A stretch of DNA of 64,000 nt from Sequoia sempervirens (taxonomy: Eukaryota > Streptophyta > Pinopsida > Cupressales > Cupressaceae). Positions 13,101 through 24,190 of the stretch are shown here, in pieces. A program made the translations under genes and the position numbers. The notes beneath the pieces are model-generated. The model saw nothing but the letters and a program-made list of their open reading frames with translations. It had not been told where the DNA came from and ran no database searches. The stretch spans positions 217,491,765 through 217,555,764 of the forward strand of contig VDFB02373365.1 of NCBI GenBank assembly GCA_007258455.2. Direction: 5' to 3'. Positions within the stretch are counted from its first letter, which is position 1, and each line of letters begins with the position of its first letter.

Positions 13101-14554
13101 TTCAAGGAATTGGAACTCATGCACATATTTTCTAGCTTTTATTCTTTGTCTAAAAAGAGCAAAGAAACCCTCAGGATCATGTTTCTGCTTTGGACCACAT
13201 CTCAAATGGTAATCATCAAAGAATTTATCAAAATGCGTCTAGCCTCCCTTTGAAAATGCAAAATCAGACACCACTGTATAATCAGGGAAAAATGTTCCCT
13301 TACCCCTCCTAGTTAGGTTGTCATGATGAATGCAACCTATTTTCCACATAACTTTTGCAAACCCCACTCTTGGTGGCACATTGTATGGCAGTATATGATG
13401 GGCTCCCTAAAAACCATATACTCTCAAGACAATGCTGACTGGATATGGGATAATGTCACCTCAGTTATGGAAAACCTTCAAGTATGGCTTCCTCCCCTTT
13501 GGCCTAAGAAAATCATGTAATTCCTTAGGGATCCTAGGTATATTCACCATCAATCTAGCCCTTAATTTGGAAGCAAAACAATTATCAAATTTCACATAAC
13601 TAGTGCTTTCTTTATTACAAGATAAATTTGTAGCCCATATTTGCACTGGAAATCTTTCTCCATCAACCGATTGCCTTAATTTCATCTTCTCAGAGAAGAA
13701 GTCAACATTTCTGAACAGGAACATATGCATCAACATAGAATACCAAAAGAATTAGGTGTCGGCATCATTTTTTTGTAGCTTTGACAACCCTTCATGCATC
13801 CTCTCAGCCAAGAAAGAAGTGAAGTCATAGGTCATAAAGAAGTTAGGGTGTTGTATTTGTACCCCCGTGAACATGTAAGCAATGGGAATCACCGTACTAG
13901 GACTGAAACCCAAAATCTGACACAATGAATAGAAAGTAGCCAAGAAATGATTTGCAAAACAATTTAATCTGAAAGGTTCTTGGTCACCAGGGCTTCAATA
14001 TGAAAACTTGAACCTCCTGCCCTAGCCAAATGAGGTGGAAGCAACTTATCTCTAAAAAGAGACTTCAATTTTGCATATTCCTGCTTCATCTCCTCAAGAT
14101 TGATAGGAACCAAGTCTTCACTAGGTTCATTCAGGTCAAAAAATTGTTGGACCTCTTTTCTGTTAATACTCAGCAGAACACCTCCATCATTAGCTCTAAT
14201 TACCCATGTGATAGTGTCACATCTTGCAGCCACTACCCTAATCAGGTCTACATTAAGGAACACATTTGGTACAACCAACTTCCCCATATCATATATCTAG
14301 CCATTTGAAAAAGGGTGAGGCAGATTTCTCTGTCCATACCATAATCTAAACATCTCCAAGCCTATGAGAGGAACCCTAGTATCGACAATGTTGGAGAAAT
14401 TATACACTAACCCCTCCCCCAAGATTTTCCCTCACATCATAACCAACCCCTTTCTTCTATCATTAGTTGACAAGGGCAATTGATCCAGGAAATCATCATA
14501 CATGTTTCTTCTTAGATAATCAACATGGCCAGAATGTTGTTTTGGTGGTGCCAT
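10139..14554 (-). pseudogene. NA1 accessory protein, ~1200 codons, interrupted by a TIR element
   Basis: The minus-strand frame begins at ATG 14554 in a favourable context (GAG-ATG-GC, MAPPKQHSG) and can be followed, with stops and shifts, to TAA at 10139-10141. N-terminal part (14554-13460): includes WVIRANDGGVLLSINRKEV, then YDFTSFLAERMHEGL and MLMHMFLFRNVDFFSEKM. The latter two match YNFAEFMVEEMKQQI and LVHMFLHQNPDFFTRFF in the TatB accessory ORF. Middle (13205-12361): a charged helical region, then an acidic/serine-proline segment. After the TIR element (11540-12323) the frame continues (11611-10424) with further helical, coiled-coil-like sequence and a proline-serine linker. Function unknown. 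The fold may be related to putative plant transposon proteins, but I cannot confirm that. Confidence 0.65.
11540..12323 (-). mobile_element. ~785-bp TIR element (MITE-like), copy 2, inside the NA1 accessory ORF
   Basis: Same element as 1516-2313 but inverted. Plus-strand left end is GGGTATGTGCAGGATCATGA and right end is CCTGCACATACCC. It splits the NA1 accessory ORF between the segment ending near 12361 and the one starting near 11540, so it arrived after NA1 formed. Flanks offer only a possible TCT duplication. Confidence 0.82.
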
Positions 14555-15059
14555 CTCAGAAAAACTAGGGCTTCTTATAACTTCACACTTCAAGTAACTA
14601 AGACTAACCAAAGATAGGAAATTACATAACAAAATACTAAAATTTCTCACAATCTATAATTAAACTATAGCCCTAGCACGTTTATCAACAAACTCAATGA
14701 CAAACACAACAAATCCTTCCCCAAATTCAAGTGAAGAATGACCGAGAGGCACAAAAAATGAACTTATGGCTTTGTTCACAGAAAACCCAAATCCTGGTTG
14801 CAGAGACTCGCAATTCCACCTTCGGCTCTGAGACTACTCTGCAAAATACTTGAATCCTTTGTGATACAAACAAAGCAGGAAAATTGATTTTATGTCAATC
14901 AAATCACACCAGCAAGTGTCTCATCTGCCATTAAAGCTCACTCACGTGCTGTACGAATGACTCCAACCATATTTGATGTAGATTTAAATTCAAGTCATTG
15001 ATTCTTCAGTTTGATCAAATCATCAATGGTCACCTTCAAAATAGGCTGACATAATCGCC
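14555..15059. other. NA1 region upstream of the accessory ORF
   Basis: Presumed 5' leader of the accessory ORF on the minus strand. No clear TATA box or ORF seen. Confidence 0.35.
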
Positions 15060-15720
15060 AACATGGCAATAAGGGGCCCACCATACTATACACTTTGAAG
15101 GAAGTCCATGTGGTGGTTTCCCACGATATCACAATCCTACAACTTCTAATCATGCGATGGTGGGAAACTGTTGATCTTGAACATCGATGATCTCATTCTT
15201 TCAACACAGTCGCCAGCCTTATCATTAACCCTCGAAAAGATTTTCCATCAAGATTATAACGTATCCGTCGATTTGAAGCATGTGCATCTTAAGAGCACTT
15301 TATTAACCCACCTTTTAATGTATTAAGGCCAGACAACATTTCCTTTCATCTTTTTGGCTTCATCAGATGAGACACATGGAGCCTGCCCGTGATATCGCAA
15401 TCTTGCAATTTTGGATCACAGGATGGTGGGCAACCATTGATTTCTGATAATAATTGATTGACGACATACAAACTTATCTCCATCATCCTCACCAAAGAAA
15501 TCCATGTGGTGCCCGCCCATGATTTCACAATCAACCAAAGCACCATCAGGGGATGGTGGAGAATGACTGAGATCAAATGGTAATTGATCAGTGGTGGCAC
15601 AAGTTTGATCCCCCAGATAGGACACATGGCGTCTACCTGTAATATTGCAATCCTACAATTCTCGATCACGGGATGGCAGGAAACTATTGATATTTGAAGG
15701 CAAATGATCAATTGTAGCAT
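15060..15720. repeat. degenerate tandem repeats of ~120-130 bp
   Basis: Four related units start near 15105, 15372, 15502 and 15622. Each begins with (T)CCATGTGG or ACACATGG, followed by G(A/C)CCG-rich sequence, then CAATC and a GGATGGTGG-type block. The spacing is 130, 120 and, between the first two, twice the unit, which suggests a lost or unreadable copy. Located in the NA1 interior; no similar array is seen elsewhere in the window. Confidence 0.6.
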
Positions 15721-16199
15721 GAATTTCATCCCTCTGCAAAATAAAACATTCATTAAAGGATAAGGGGACATCACTAGGCAGATGGAAAACAACAACATAA
15801 GTTGTTTTAAAACTGCAAAACAAAGGGCCAACCAGGACTTAGGAAAATAAAACTCGCAGAGGAGATAAAATATTAAGACTAAAGGTACTAGGCCTAGATG
15901 AACCGATAGGACATAAGATGTTTTAAAAGCCCTCCAAAAGTAACAGTGAGATAGATCTTGACCAAGGCGTAAAATAACACAAGGTTTTTACATGTAGGCA
16001 AAGCTAAAATCCCAACCTTTAAAAATTTTCCAACACCATGAAAGACCAGAGACATAAGGCAGGACATGAGTGACAAACAAGGAGCAAAAATTTGAAGCTC
16101 CATCATGTCCCACGGGGTATGTAGGTGGTTCATTGATTGAAGGGGATCTAATGGAAACTTGTGCATTCATAACCTCGGTGGTCTTGGTTTGATGGATCC
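15721..16199. other. NA1 interior between tandem repeats and the acidic ORF
   Basis: Overlapping minus-strand frames of 74-161 aa (15346-16212) show no family resemblance and lie in conflicting frames. Not called as genes. Confidence 0.4.
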
Positions 16200-17080
16200 C
16201 TAAGGAAGACATATCATTTTATTGTACCATAATAGTCTTCCTAGGAGGAGAGTTGTTAAGAGAATGACAATCCAAATGTTCTTGACATTCAAGGATTTTT
16301 TCTTCCAAAATGTCATCATCATAAGGGAGCTATCCATGGTTGAATTTTCTTGTTCTATGATGTGTTCCCACATAAGATTCTCATGATTTTCATTGATTGG
16401 ATCGTGTAACACCATAATATCATCTTCACTAATAGGAGAGCTATTAGGAGAGGGGAATTTATTGTGTGCCATAACATCTACCCTAGTAGGAGAGCTTTGA
16501 GAAAAGTGACAATCAAGAGGTGCATCACATGTTAAAGCTTCATCACAAATAGCGGAGTCATGAAGAGGAGGACAACTAGGATTTTCATGTGTGTCAATGA
16601 TTGGATCCTGTTGTTCAAATAGAGCCTTCCAATTGTTAGGAACATTAGGAAGGAGAGAAATAATGTTATAACTCTCAATCATTGGGGTTCTTGATACCAA
16701 CATATCCTCCTCACAAATGTGTTGGTCATGATCATTCATGAATGTATTATCACAAATAGGGGAAGTCTTGGGAGATGAATGTAGACTAGGTAAAGTGGCA
16801 GTAATGCATTCATCTTGTATTGTTATATTATCTTCCCAGGGGGAATGAGGAGAAGGAAAAATAAGACCTTCATGATGCTCAACGATTGTACCTTCTTTCA
16901 CCAAGATACCTTTGTCACAAAAATGAGAGATATCAAGGGAAGGACAATTATGATCATCATGTTTATCTATGTTTGTATTCCCTTCTAACACATCATCCTC
17001 AGAAATAGGAGAGATACGAGGGAGTGTAAGTTTAAGATAAGCGTTAATATGTTCATCTCTTGTGCTAAAAGACTATCATA
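16200..17080 (-). CDS. NA1 acidic repeat-rich ORF of unknown function
   Basis: One open minus-strand frame of about 290 codons ends at 16200. It has no good ATG at its 5' end (a TAG lies just upstream, near 17070), so it may be a 5'-truncated or spliced frame. It is rich in Asp, His, Ser and Pro and is built of degenerate ~40-50 residue units carrying SPISEDD, ICDE and HENP/HEGL-type motifs (for example SPISEDDVLEG at its start and SSPISEDDIMVLHD near 16430). It is the longest uninterrupted frame in an otherwise decayed element. It sits where gag would be in a complete element, 5' on the element's strand, but shows no gag motif or CCHC knuckle. Function unknown. Confidence 0.45.
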
Positions 17081-17716
17081 ACTAGGGAGTGCATTGAATG
17101 AAGAACTTGAATGTTTGTTAACTAGCTTTTGCTTCAAAAATTTGGAGAAGATTGAAACTAACATTTTGAAATAACAATCTATGCTAACTCAAAATGCAAT
17201 GTAAAAGGATAAAATAAAATACAATTTTCAGATAATAAGTGACTAATTATGCTATGTAAGAATATCAGAATGAAAATGTGAAATTTAAACCATGCATGAA
17301 ATGAGCTAATTTAGGCTAGATTTAATGAAATGCATGATACATAAATGCAACCAATTGATACAGGTATGAAATGGCACCAAACAGAAGCCTAAAAATAGGG
17401 TTTTCAGCTCTGTAAAAGATGGTTTCAGGGGTTATAAGGGACTAATTCACCTAGGGTGGCGAATGAGTCCCAGTATGGAATTTTTTCAGAATTGTCACAA
17501 ATATTTAAGTGAGTTTGATGTGTTATGAGTGCTATGATGCAAACCTAAATGAAAAATGCAGAAATTCAAAAAATTTAAATGAATTTAGATGCCAAAAATG
17601 CAACCCAAATGCACTTTTTCTAAATGCAAAATTTAACACCTAGCATGTAAATCCTAATGCACAAGCTAGATCTATGATGATGAAATCCAAATCAAAAAAT
17701 ATAAGTATTCCAAAAG
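17081..17716. other. NA1 leader between PBS and first ORF
   Basis: Non-coding sequence with one palindrome of the LTR type at about 17438-17475. No ORF. Confidence 0.45.
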
Positions 17717-17730
17717 TAGGTTCACCAAAA
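17717..17730 (-). other. NA1 primer-binding site
   Basis: Plus strand reads TAGGTTCACCA followed by AAA and the LTR. On the minus strand this is TGGTGAACCTA, the same core as TatA's site (TGGTGAACCT). It fixes the 5' end of NA1 at the right-hand LTR. Confidence 0.75.
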
Positions 17731-19539
17731 TTTAGCATAGATTTTTGGGACCTACTTTCTTTATGGCACTTCTAGGGTTTTTCACCTAGAAGGAGAAAGA
17801 TGGGCCAAAAATGCTAAAGGGATCATTCAAATTATGTTATGTATGATGTTATTTAGACTAAATGGAATGATTTAAGTGCAACTAATTGATAATATTAATT
17901 GATTAAATATGAAAAACCTAAGAAACAAGTGGTGTTTGAAAACACATTATGTAATGCAACAATGAACTAGAAACAAATACAAAGCTAAACATAAATGAAT
18001 GAAACTTGAAATGTGCACCTGAAAGATTGAATGATACTGAAAATTGCTTCTAGAATGCTGATGATGCTAAAATTTAGGCCTGGTGGGACTCATTCGCCAT
18101 TCTGGGCGAATAAGTCCCAATCTTGGTAAACTGTGTCGAAACTTGTTTCTGTCAAAAGGGTCTCAAAAAATGCAGAAAGCATAAAACTGGCCTAGAAGTG
18201 GGACTCATTTTCCACCCATGGTGAATGAGTTCACTTTTGAATTTTTGAATATTCAAGAGTGGATTCTAGAGCTTCTAATCTGCACTTTGATGCCCTATAG
18301 GTGTTTGCTTTCAAAACTCTAATTTACGAGCCTAAAAATGAGATTTTGTTGATTCTTTGATTTTTTGAATGAAGAGAGGACTTTAACAACCTTGCAACTT
18401 GATCTTCAATGATTTCTAAGCTTCCAAAGGACCTAAGTCTACAAACACATAAGAAGAGAAGAAGAAATATTGATTGTTAGGACATAGGAGTTTGCCTTGG
18501 TCAAACCTTGTTTAGGTAATTAAACCAAAATGATGAAAGAATGAAGTGAAATGTGTAACAATGGAGTAGATTTCCTTTCCATGGTGATAGATCTTGAAAT
18601 TCTGCAACATAACATGTAGAATTAGCCCTTGGATGTCTTAGGAAGCTTTCTTGATGTCTTGCAATGATAAAACCCTAGGTTGATTGACTTGAGATGAAAG
18701 ATTCATGATGAATGAATGATGTGAATGAGTTAATGGATGAATGGATTGTGAAAATGAGTTTAGAGAGGTGCTTTTATAGGAAAATCACCTATTTTACCCA
18801 TTAATACCTCATCATAGGTTGAAATGAAGCAAAATTAAACATAAATTTCACTTTTTTCCCGCTCAAAGGTCAAAATTGAGCCAAATGGGACTCATTCACC
18901 ACACATGGCGAATGGGTCCCACCTAGATGGCACTGATTTTCCATGCATGGTGAATGGGTCCCACAAGGGCTATTTTGATAGCTCAAATGCTAAGAGAAGG
19001 AAATAAGGTGTAAAATTCAACCTTGTCGGGTATTTGATCAATTTAGGCCTCGAGATGCACAATATGGGTTAATATGGGACTATGAATGATGATGTGAAGG
19101 TCAATTAGGACTTGGGACACAAAATTCAAAGTGAAAGTGTAATTAAATACACTTTACAACACTAAAATGAGGTCTACATAGCCTAAAAAGGCACAAGAAC
19201 CAATGTGAATGTGTGAGACACATTAAAACACTAGCTTAACATTAAGTTTATTTTACAAGCCTTCTAAATTGATGTAATAATGTTATTAAAAAAAATTTAT
19301 AATGTTGAATTAGGTAGAGATAGGTTCATTAAGTCTAGAAAAGTGTGAAAGTATCTTGCAACACTTTACAACACCTTTACAAGACATCGTTAAAAGAATG
19401 TTATTTGATTTGCAAAGGTCCAAGACCTAGTGTGGATGCATAAAATGCCTCACAACACTAGATTACGACCTTATTAAGTCCAATTTACCATGAATTAATC
19501 CAATGTCCTTGAGCAAAGGGTACTTTTTTCTACAGCACA
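17731..19539 (-). repeat. NA1 5' LTR (1809 bp, right end on plus strand)
   Basis: Collinear with 6124-7927. Its inner terminus reads TTTAGCA where the other LTR has TGTAGCA, so the terminal TG is mutated. Minus-strand TATA box TATAAAAG at 18771-18778. Palindromes near 18085-18119, 18199-18232, 18886-18920 and 18928-18962. The outer end is CAGCACA at 19539. Confidence 0.9.
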
Positions 19540-20227
19540 AAAATATGTCTATAGCAAAAAAGTTTATCAAGTTGCAATAGACCCCAAGCCTAAAAGTTGC
19601 TTACAACTTGAAAAAGGAACAAGTCCTCTGAACACTTTAATTCCAAAATCTCACATAGAACCTCTTGAGACCAATAAACAAGAAGAATAATAAATATCTA
19701 AATTATTAAGTGAAGATTGGGGTACATTAGAATTCACACCTTCATTTATGGATGAATACATAATCACATGAAAAGAGGATCAAAAACAAGAAAAATCAAT
19801 GGTTATGACAACTCAAAACTTAGAAAATTCCTCCCCAACATCTACCTCATCTACTTTAATAGAAAATAAAATCTACACAACAAATTTTGATGAGATAGAT
19901 TATCAACAACTACCCAATCTGAAGGAAATGAAAAGACTTTATGGACGGGGCTATGAGCTTGTGAAAAAAATGGGATATAATGGTAAAGGATGTGGAAAGA
20001 ATGAACAAGGTATTTGTGTCCCTATAGAACCTAATACACAAGAGACAAATATTGGTTTGGGGTATTCTTTTTCTAAGATAACAAAAGCAACTCAATGCCC
20101 ATCACTCAATATCAACACCATCACATGTAAACCACGAATCAATTTTACACTAAAACATCTTGAATTCCTTGATGTGGATTCCCCACCATCCTGGGAGTAC
20201 ATTGAAAGTGATGAAGCCTTGAAATAA
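19540..20227 (+). pseudogene. TatA protease tail and G-patch domain
   Basis: The protease frame resumes immediately after NA1 (KVYQVAIDPKPKSC). A stop interrupts it near 19690, then an open frame from 19799 encodes 142 residues to 20227. Residues of the G-patch are at about 19935-20025: GRGYELVKKMGYNGKGCGK followed by NEQGICVPIEP. These are the glycine-spaced aromatic and Gly-Lys-Gly positions typical of the family. G-patches are known between protease and RT in some retroelements and bind nucleic acid. It is better preserved than its neighbours. Confidence 0.72.
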
Positions 20228-21690
20228 CTATTAGGAGCTTCTAATAAGTCATCTTCTTCCAAGATTAAAATAACCTACGCTATGATAAGTACCAAGCAAA
20301 AAGATGTTGATACTAATGAGACAAACATGAGCATGTAACTATATGATCCTGAATTTACTAAGTCTAATGCACTCCCCTTAGGAGATACAATTGATATACC
20401 AATGGACATAGATGATAAAGAAAAATTTATTAAGATTGGGAAGTGCTTTGATGATGAAGAACAAGAGGACACAACTTTGCTTCATGATTTTCCTAAAAAT
20501 TTTGTTGGAAATATTTAGATATGCTAGGAATAGACCCAAAGATAGTCACACATAACATTGTTCTTGCTGAAAATACTAAGCCTGTTCGACAAAAGATACA
20601 CAAAATGAACCCTAAGATAGCCTTACATGTTAAAGGAGAACTTGAAAAACTCCTTGACGCAAGTTTCATTCAACCTATTGATTATTCTCCTTAGATCTGA
20701 AACATTGTTGTAGTTGCTAAACCTGATAATCATATTAGGATATGTACAAACTTTCGTGACTTGAATAAAGCATCCTTAAAGGATGATTTTCCCCTTCCTA
20801 ATATAGCTGTGATCCTAGATTCAACTGTTGGACATGCTTTGTTTTCATTCATGGATGGATTTTCTTGTTATAATCAAATCTTCACTAACCAACAAAATCA
20901 ATACAAGACAACATTCACAACTGTTTGGGGAATGTTTTGTTGGGTTATGATGCCCTTTGGATTAAAGAATGTAGGTGCAACTTATCAAAGAGAAATGACA
21001 TTGATATTCCATGATTTACATAAAATATTGGAAGATTATGTTGATGACATCCTTTCCAAATCCTTAACAAGACAAAACAATGTGAATGTCCTTCTACATA
21101 TCTTTGAATGAATGCATAAATACATGAGAATCAATCCATAAAAGCTTTAGATTAGATAATGGAAATTTTTTAGGGTTTATCATATCTCACAAAGGTATTG
21201 AGGTGGATAAAAAGAAAAATGATGCTATAATAAACATGCCACCTCCTAGGAATATTTCTCAATTGCACATGTTAAAAGGAATAATTCAAGCCATCCATCA
21301 TTTTTTCACCTCCTTTGTCGATCGAACATTACCTTTCACACATATCCTCAAAAAGGATGTGCATTTTGATTGGAATGAGGATTGTAAATAGGCCTTTGAG
21401 AGTTTGAAGGACTACCTTGCAACTCTGCCTGTTTTACAATCTGCTATTTCAAACAAACCATTCATCCTTTACATAGCCACATTAGCCCATGCTCTTGCAG
21501 CATTGTTGGCTCAACAAGATGACAATGAAAAAGAATGTCTTGTTTACTACGTTAGTCAAATTTTAATTGATTATGGAAAATGATACACACAAATCAAAAA
21601 ATAATGTTTGGCTCTTGTATTCACTACTAGTAAGTTGTGATATTATTTACTAAATGCTGAAATATAAGTCATGACAAAATTTGATCCTCT
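20228..21690 (+). pseudogene. TatA reverse transcriptase and first RNase H
   Basis: Ty3-type RT with the blocks IRICTNFRDLNKASLKDDFPLP (20737-20802), FSFMDGFSCYNQI (20842-20880), KTTFTTVWGMFCWVMMPFGLKNVGATYQR (20908-20990) and YVDD (21037-21048) with both catalytic Asp intact. The thumb region is frameshifted near 21110-21200. A gypsy RNase H follows (about 21390-21680) but contains three or more stops. In-frame stops at 20515 and within 20692-20700 fall just before the RT core, where TAG replaces a Trp codon. Confidence 0.88.
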
Positions 21691-21789
21691 CAAACATCTT
21701 TTCAATAAAACAAACTTATCAAGACATCTAGCTAAATGGGTAATTTTGTTGATCGATTTTTACCTTAAGTTTGTTTCGTAAAAAGAAAT

Positions 21790-22548
21790 AAAAGGCCAAG
21801 CCTTGACTGACCACTTAGTTGATGCTCCTTCTCCTCTAGCGGTACCTAGCAATGACTCTTTTCCTGATGATAGTGTGTTGACAATAGAAACTAAAACATG
21901 GGAAATATATTTTGATGGATCTAAGTGTAGAATAGGCTCTGGTGTTAGGGTTATATTGATCCCACCTATAGGAAAGCCTATTCCCTTGTCATATCGATTA
22001 AATTTCCTATGTACAAATAACATAGTTGAGTATGAGGTACTAATTGTTGGCTTATGTGCTACTTTAATCATGGGTGTCAAATAGATTAAGATATTTTATG
22101 ACTCACAATTAGTAATTAAACAAATAAATGGGACATATTAAGCCAAGCATGACAAATTATCCAAATACAAAGATCTTATCATGCACTTGCTAGAGAAGTT
22201 TTCAAAATTTACCATTGATAACATCCCACAAAAAGATAGTCAGCTTGCAGATGCAATGACAAGTGCATCCTCTCTTACATCCCCTCAAGATCCTTCAAAA
22301 AATTTCACATTCACTATTCACCCTATCATGAAACCTTCAATCAATGAAAAAATGGAAGAGGCTTTAACAAAAAATGAGAAAAACTTGAGTGAATGGTATG
22401 ATACCATATTCAACTATTTGAAAAGTGGTACCTTACCCAAGCCAACAACCAAAAATATCCATGCTCATTTACGAAAGCTCGCATATAAATATGCCATCCT
22501 TTCCGATGTGCTATATCGAAGGTCGTTCAATGATATCTTAGATTCTTA
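21790..22548 (+). pseudogene. TatA second (Tat-type, archaeal-like) RNase H and linker to integrase
   Basis: WEIYFDGSKCRIGSG starts at 21899. NNIVEYEVLIVGL (22015-22053), YDSQLVIKQINGTY (22096-22137) and DSQLADAM (22231-22259) complete the acidic set (Asp, Glu, Asp, Asp), so all catalytic positions are visible. One stop (22082) lies after GVK. A linker of about 100 codons leads to integrase and ends in a stop at 22549. The position after the first RNase H and before integrase is the usual Tat/Ogre arrangement. Confidence 0.82.
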
Positions 22549-22549
22549 A

Positions 22550-23646
22550 ACAAATCTGAGATACCTCTAGCACTTCACCAATCCCATGAAGGTGCTTGTG
22601 GTGGACATTTTGGAGGGAAAACATTGGTTCAAAAAATTATCTATATTGGGTATTACTGGTGTAACATGGAACTTGATTGCTTTGATTATGTTAAAAAATA
22701 TCATAAATGTCAAGAACATAGAAATTTGCACCATGCTCCTGCTAGTGAAATTCAAACTCAACTTTCGATATGGCCCTTTGCGGTTTGGGGATTGGACATT
22801 ATAGGAAAAATTTCACCTCCTTCTACTGGACATGCCTTTATCATCATGACAACTAATTATTTCACAAAATGGGTAGAGGCCATTCCTCTTCGATCTACAA
22901 CAACTGAGGTAATATGCCGTTTCATCCTAGAACACATTATTGCTCAATTTGGACTCCTTTTCGCATTAATTTCTGATAATGGTACACCATTTAAGAATAA
23001 TGAAGTGATGAAATTTTTGGAGACCTTCAATATCCAACATCGTTTTTTGACACCTTATTAACTACAATCTAGTCGTCAAGCCGAATCAACTAATAAAGTT
23101 CTTGAAAAAATATTGAAGAAAAAAATTAATAAAAATCATAGGGATTGGCACACACAATTATATTATGCGCTTTGGGCTTATCGTACAAGTGTTTGATCTT
23201 CCACAAGGACCACACCTTATAATTTGTTCTACGGTAGTGAAGCAATAATGCCCTTACAGTTAGAAATTCCTACACTAATAATTTCTCTTCAAGGACTTGT
23301 TGATGATACACACTATAAAAAACAACGATTACATAAGCTTGAAATGCTTGATGAACAACACATTAATGCTCTTGAACATCTTCAAGCTTATTACAAAAGG
23401 AAACATAATCATTATAACCTTAATGTTATCCCTCGCTCATTCCACAAGGGTGAATTAGTTCTATTTGCTAATTAGCGCAACATCAATCTTGACCCAAATG
23501 AACACAACAAATTTAGCTCTAATTGGTTAGGACCTTACATCATTGACAAAAATTTTGGGTCTGGTGCATACATGTTAACTGAACTAGATGGCACACCCCT
23601 TAAAGAACCTATCAATGCCATGCATTTGCATCGGCATTATGTTTAA
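22550..23646 (+). pseudogene. TatA integrase
   Basis: The zinc-binding region starts with GACGGHFGGKTLVQ (about 22590) and has the Cys pair near 22672 and 22708. The catalytic core has Asp in VWGLDIIG (22783-22803), Asp in LISDNGTPF (22966-22995) and Glu in RQAESTNK (23074-23097). The C-terminal part contains TPYNLFYGSEAIMPLQ (23213-23260) and a chromodomain-free tail ending LHRHYV at about 23645. A frameshift is needed near 22600-22640, and TAA, TGA and TAG stops fall at 23059, 23194 and 23473. Confidence 0.88.
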
Positions 23647-23649
23647 TCC

Positions 23650-24190
23650 CTTTGAATAGTATGAATAATAAATTAGTGTTGTTAGAGTTACTCGGTCATA
23701 TCCTTTATGCTTTCACATTGCTTCATTATTGACAAATCAATCATGCATATGTCTTGAGCACTAAAGTGATTATTTACTTCATCTTTATAATTACTTTAGG
23801 TTTCATACTATTCAAACTTCCTATTGTGTGTTATGATAAGTTAGATCATTAAATATATTTAATCTAGCATAACATACTTAATCATCATGTTATATCTAAA
23901 GGAAACTGCAATAAGTTTTACTTAGGTCACATAAAATTTGTTAAATCACGAAGACGTCTTACCAAGGTTATTTAATTAATCACATTTCCATTTAACATTC
24001 AAACACATTAAAATAAATCATAAAACATCAAATACTCATATATATATATATATACAGACATATATATATATATATCAAAAAAATTATGTACATCTCATCA
24101 CAATCTACAATATCACTAAGGTCTATGTGAACTAGATCCCTTAGGCTCTAGTGCTCACGATCTAGTAGTAGGATGTTAGGTGATAGTCGT
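23650..24190. other. TatA spacer with TA-dinucleotide tract
   Basis: Non-coding after integrase. Two (TA)n runs at about 24037-24077 are separated by CAGACA. No ORF. Confidence 0.6.

Larger units (their letters stand above)
6124..19539 (-). mobile_element. NA1: large non-autonomous LTR element nested in TatA
   Basis: A minus-strand element of 13,416 bp. LTRs 17731-19539 (5' on its own strand) and 6124-7927 (3') are collinear over about 1.8 kb. Flanks are GAAAT (6119-6123) and AAAAT (19540-19544), one mismatch, and the TatA protease frame continues across when the element and one duplicate are removed. PBS (17717-17727) and polypurine tract (7928-7945) have the same core sequences as TatA. 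Its 9.8-kb interior shows no RT, RNase H or integrase motifs on either strand. It holds an 880-bp repeat-rich ORF, degenerate tandem repeats, a 4.4-kb accessory ORF and a small gag-like block. I infer that it was mobilised by TatA-like enzymes. Confidence 0.88.

Noticed and set aside
15346..16212. Minus-strand ORFs of 161, 90 and 74 codons
   Set aside because: Composition-driven frames crossing the tandem repeats; hydrophobic stretches look fortuitous.
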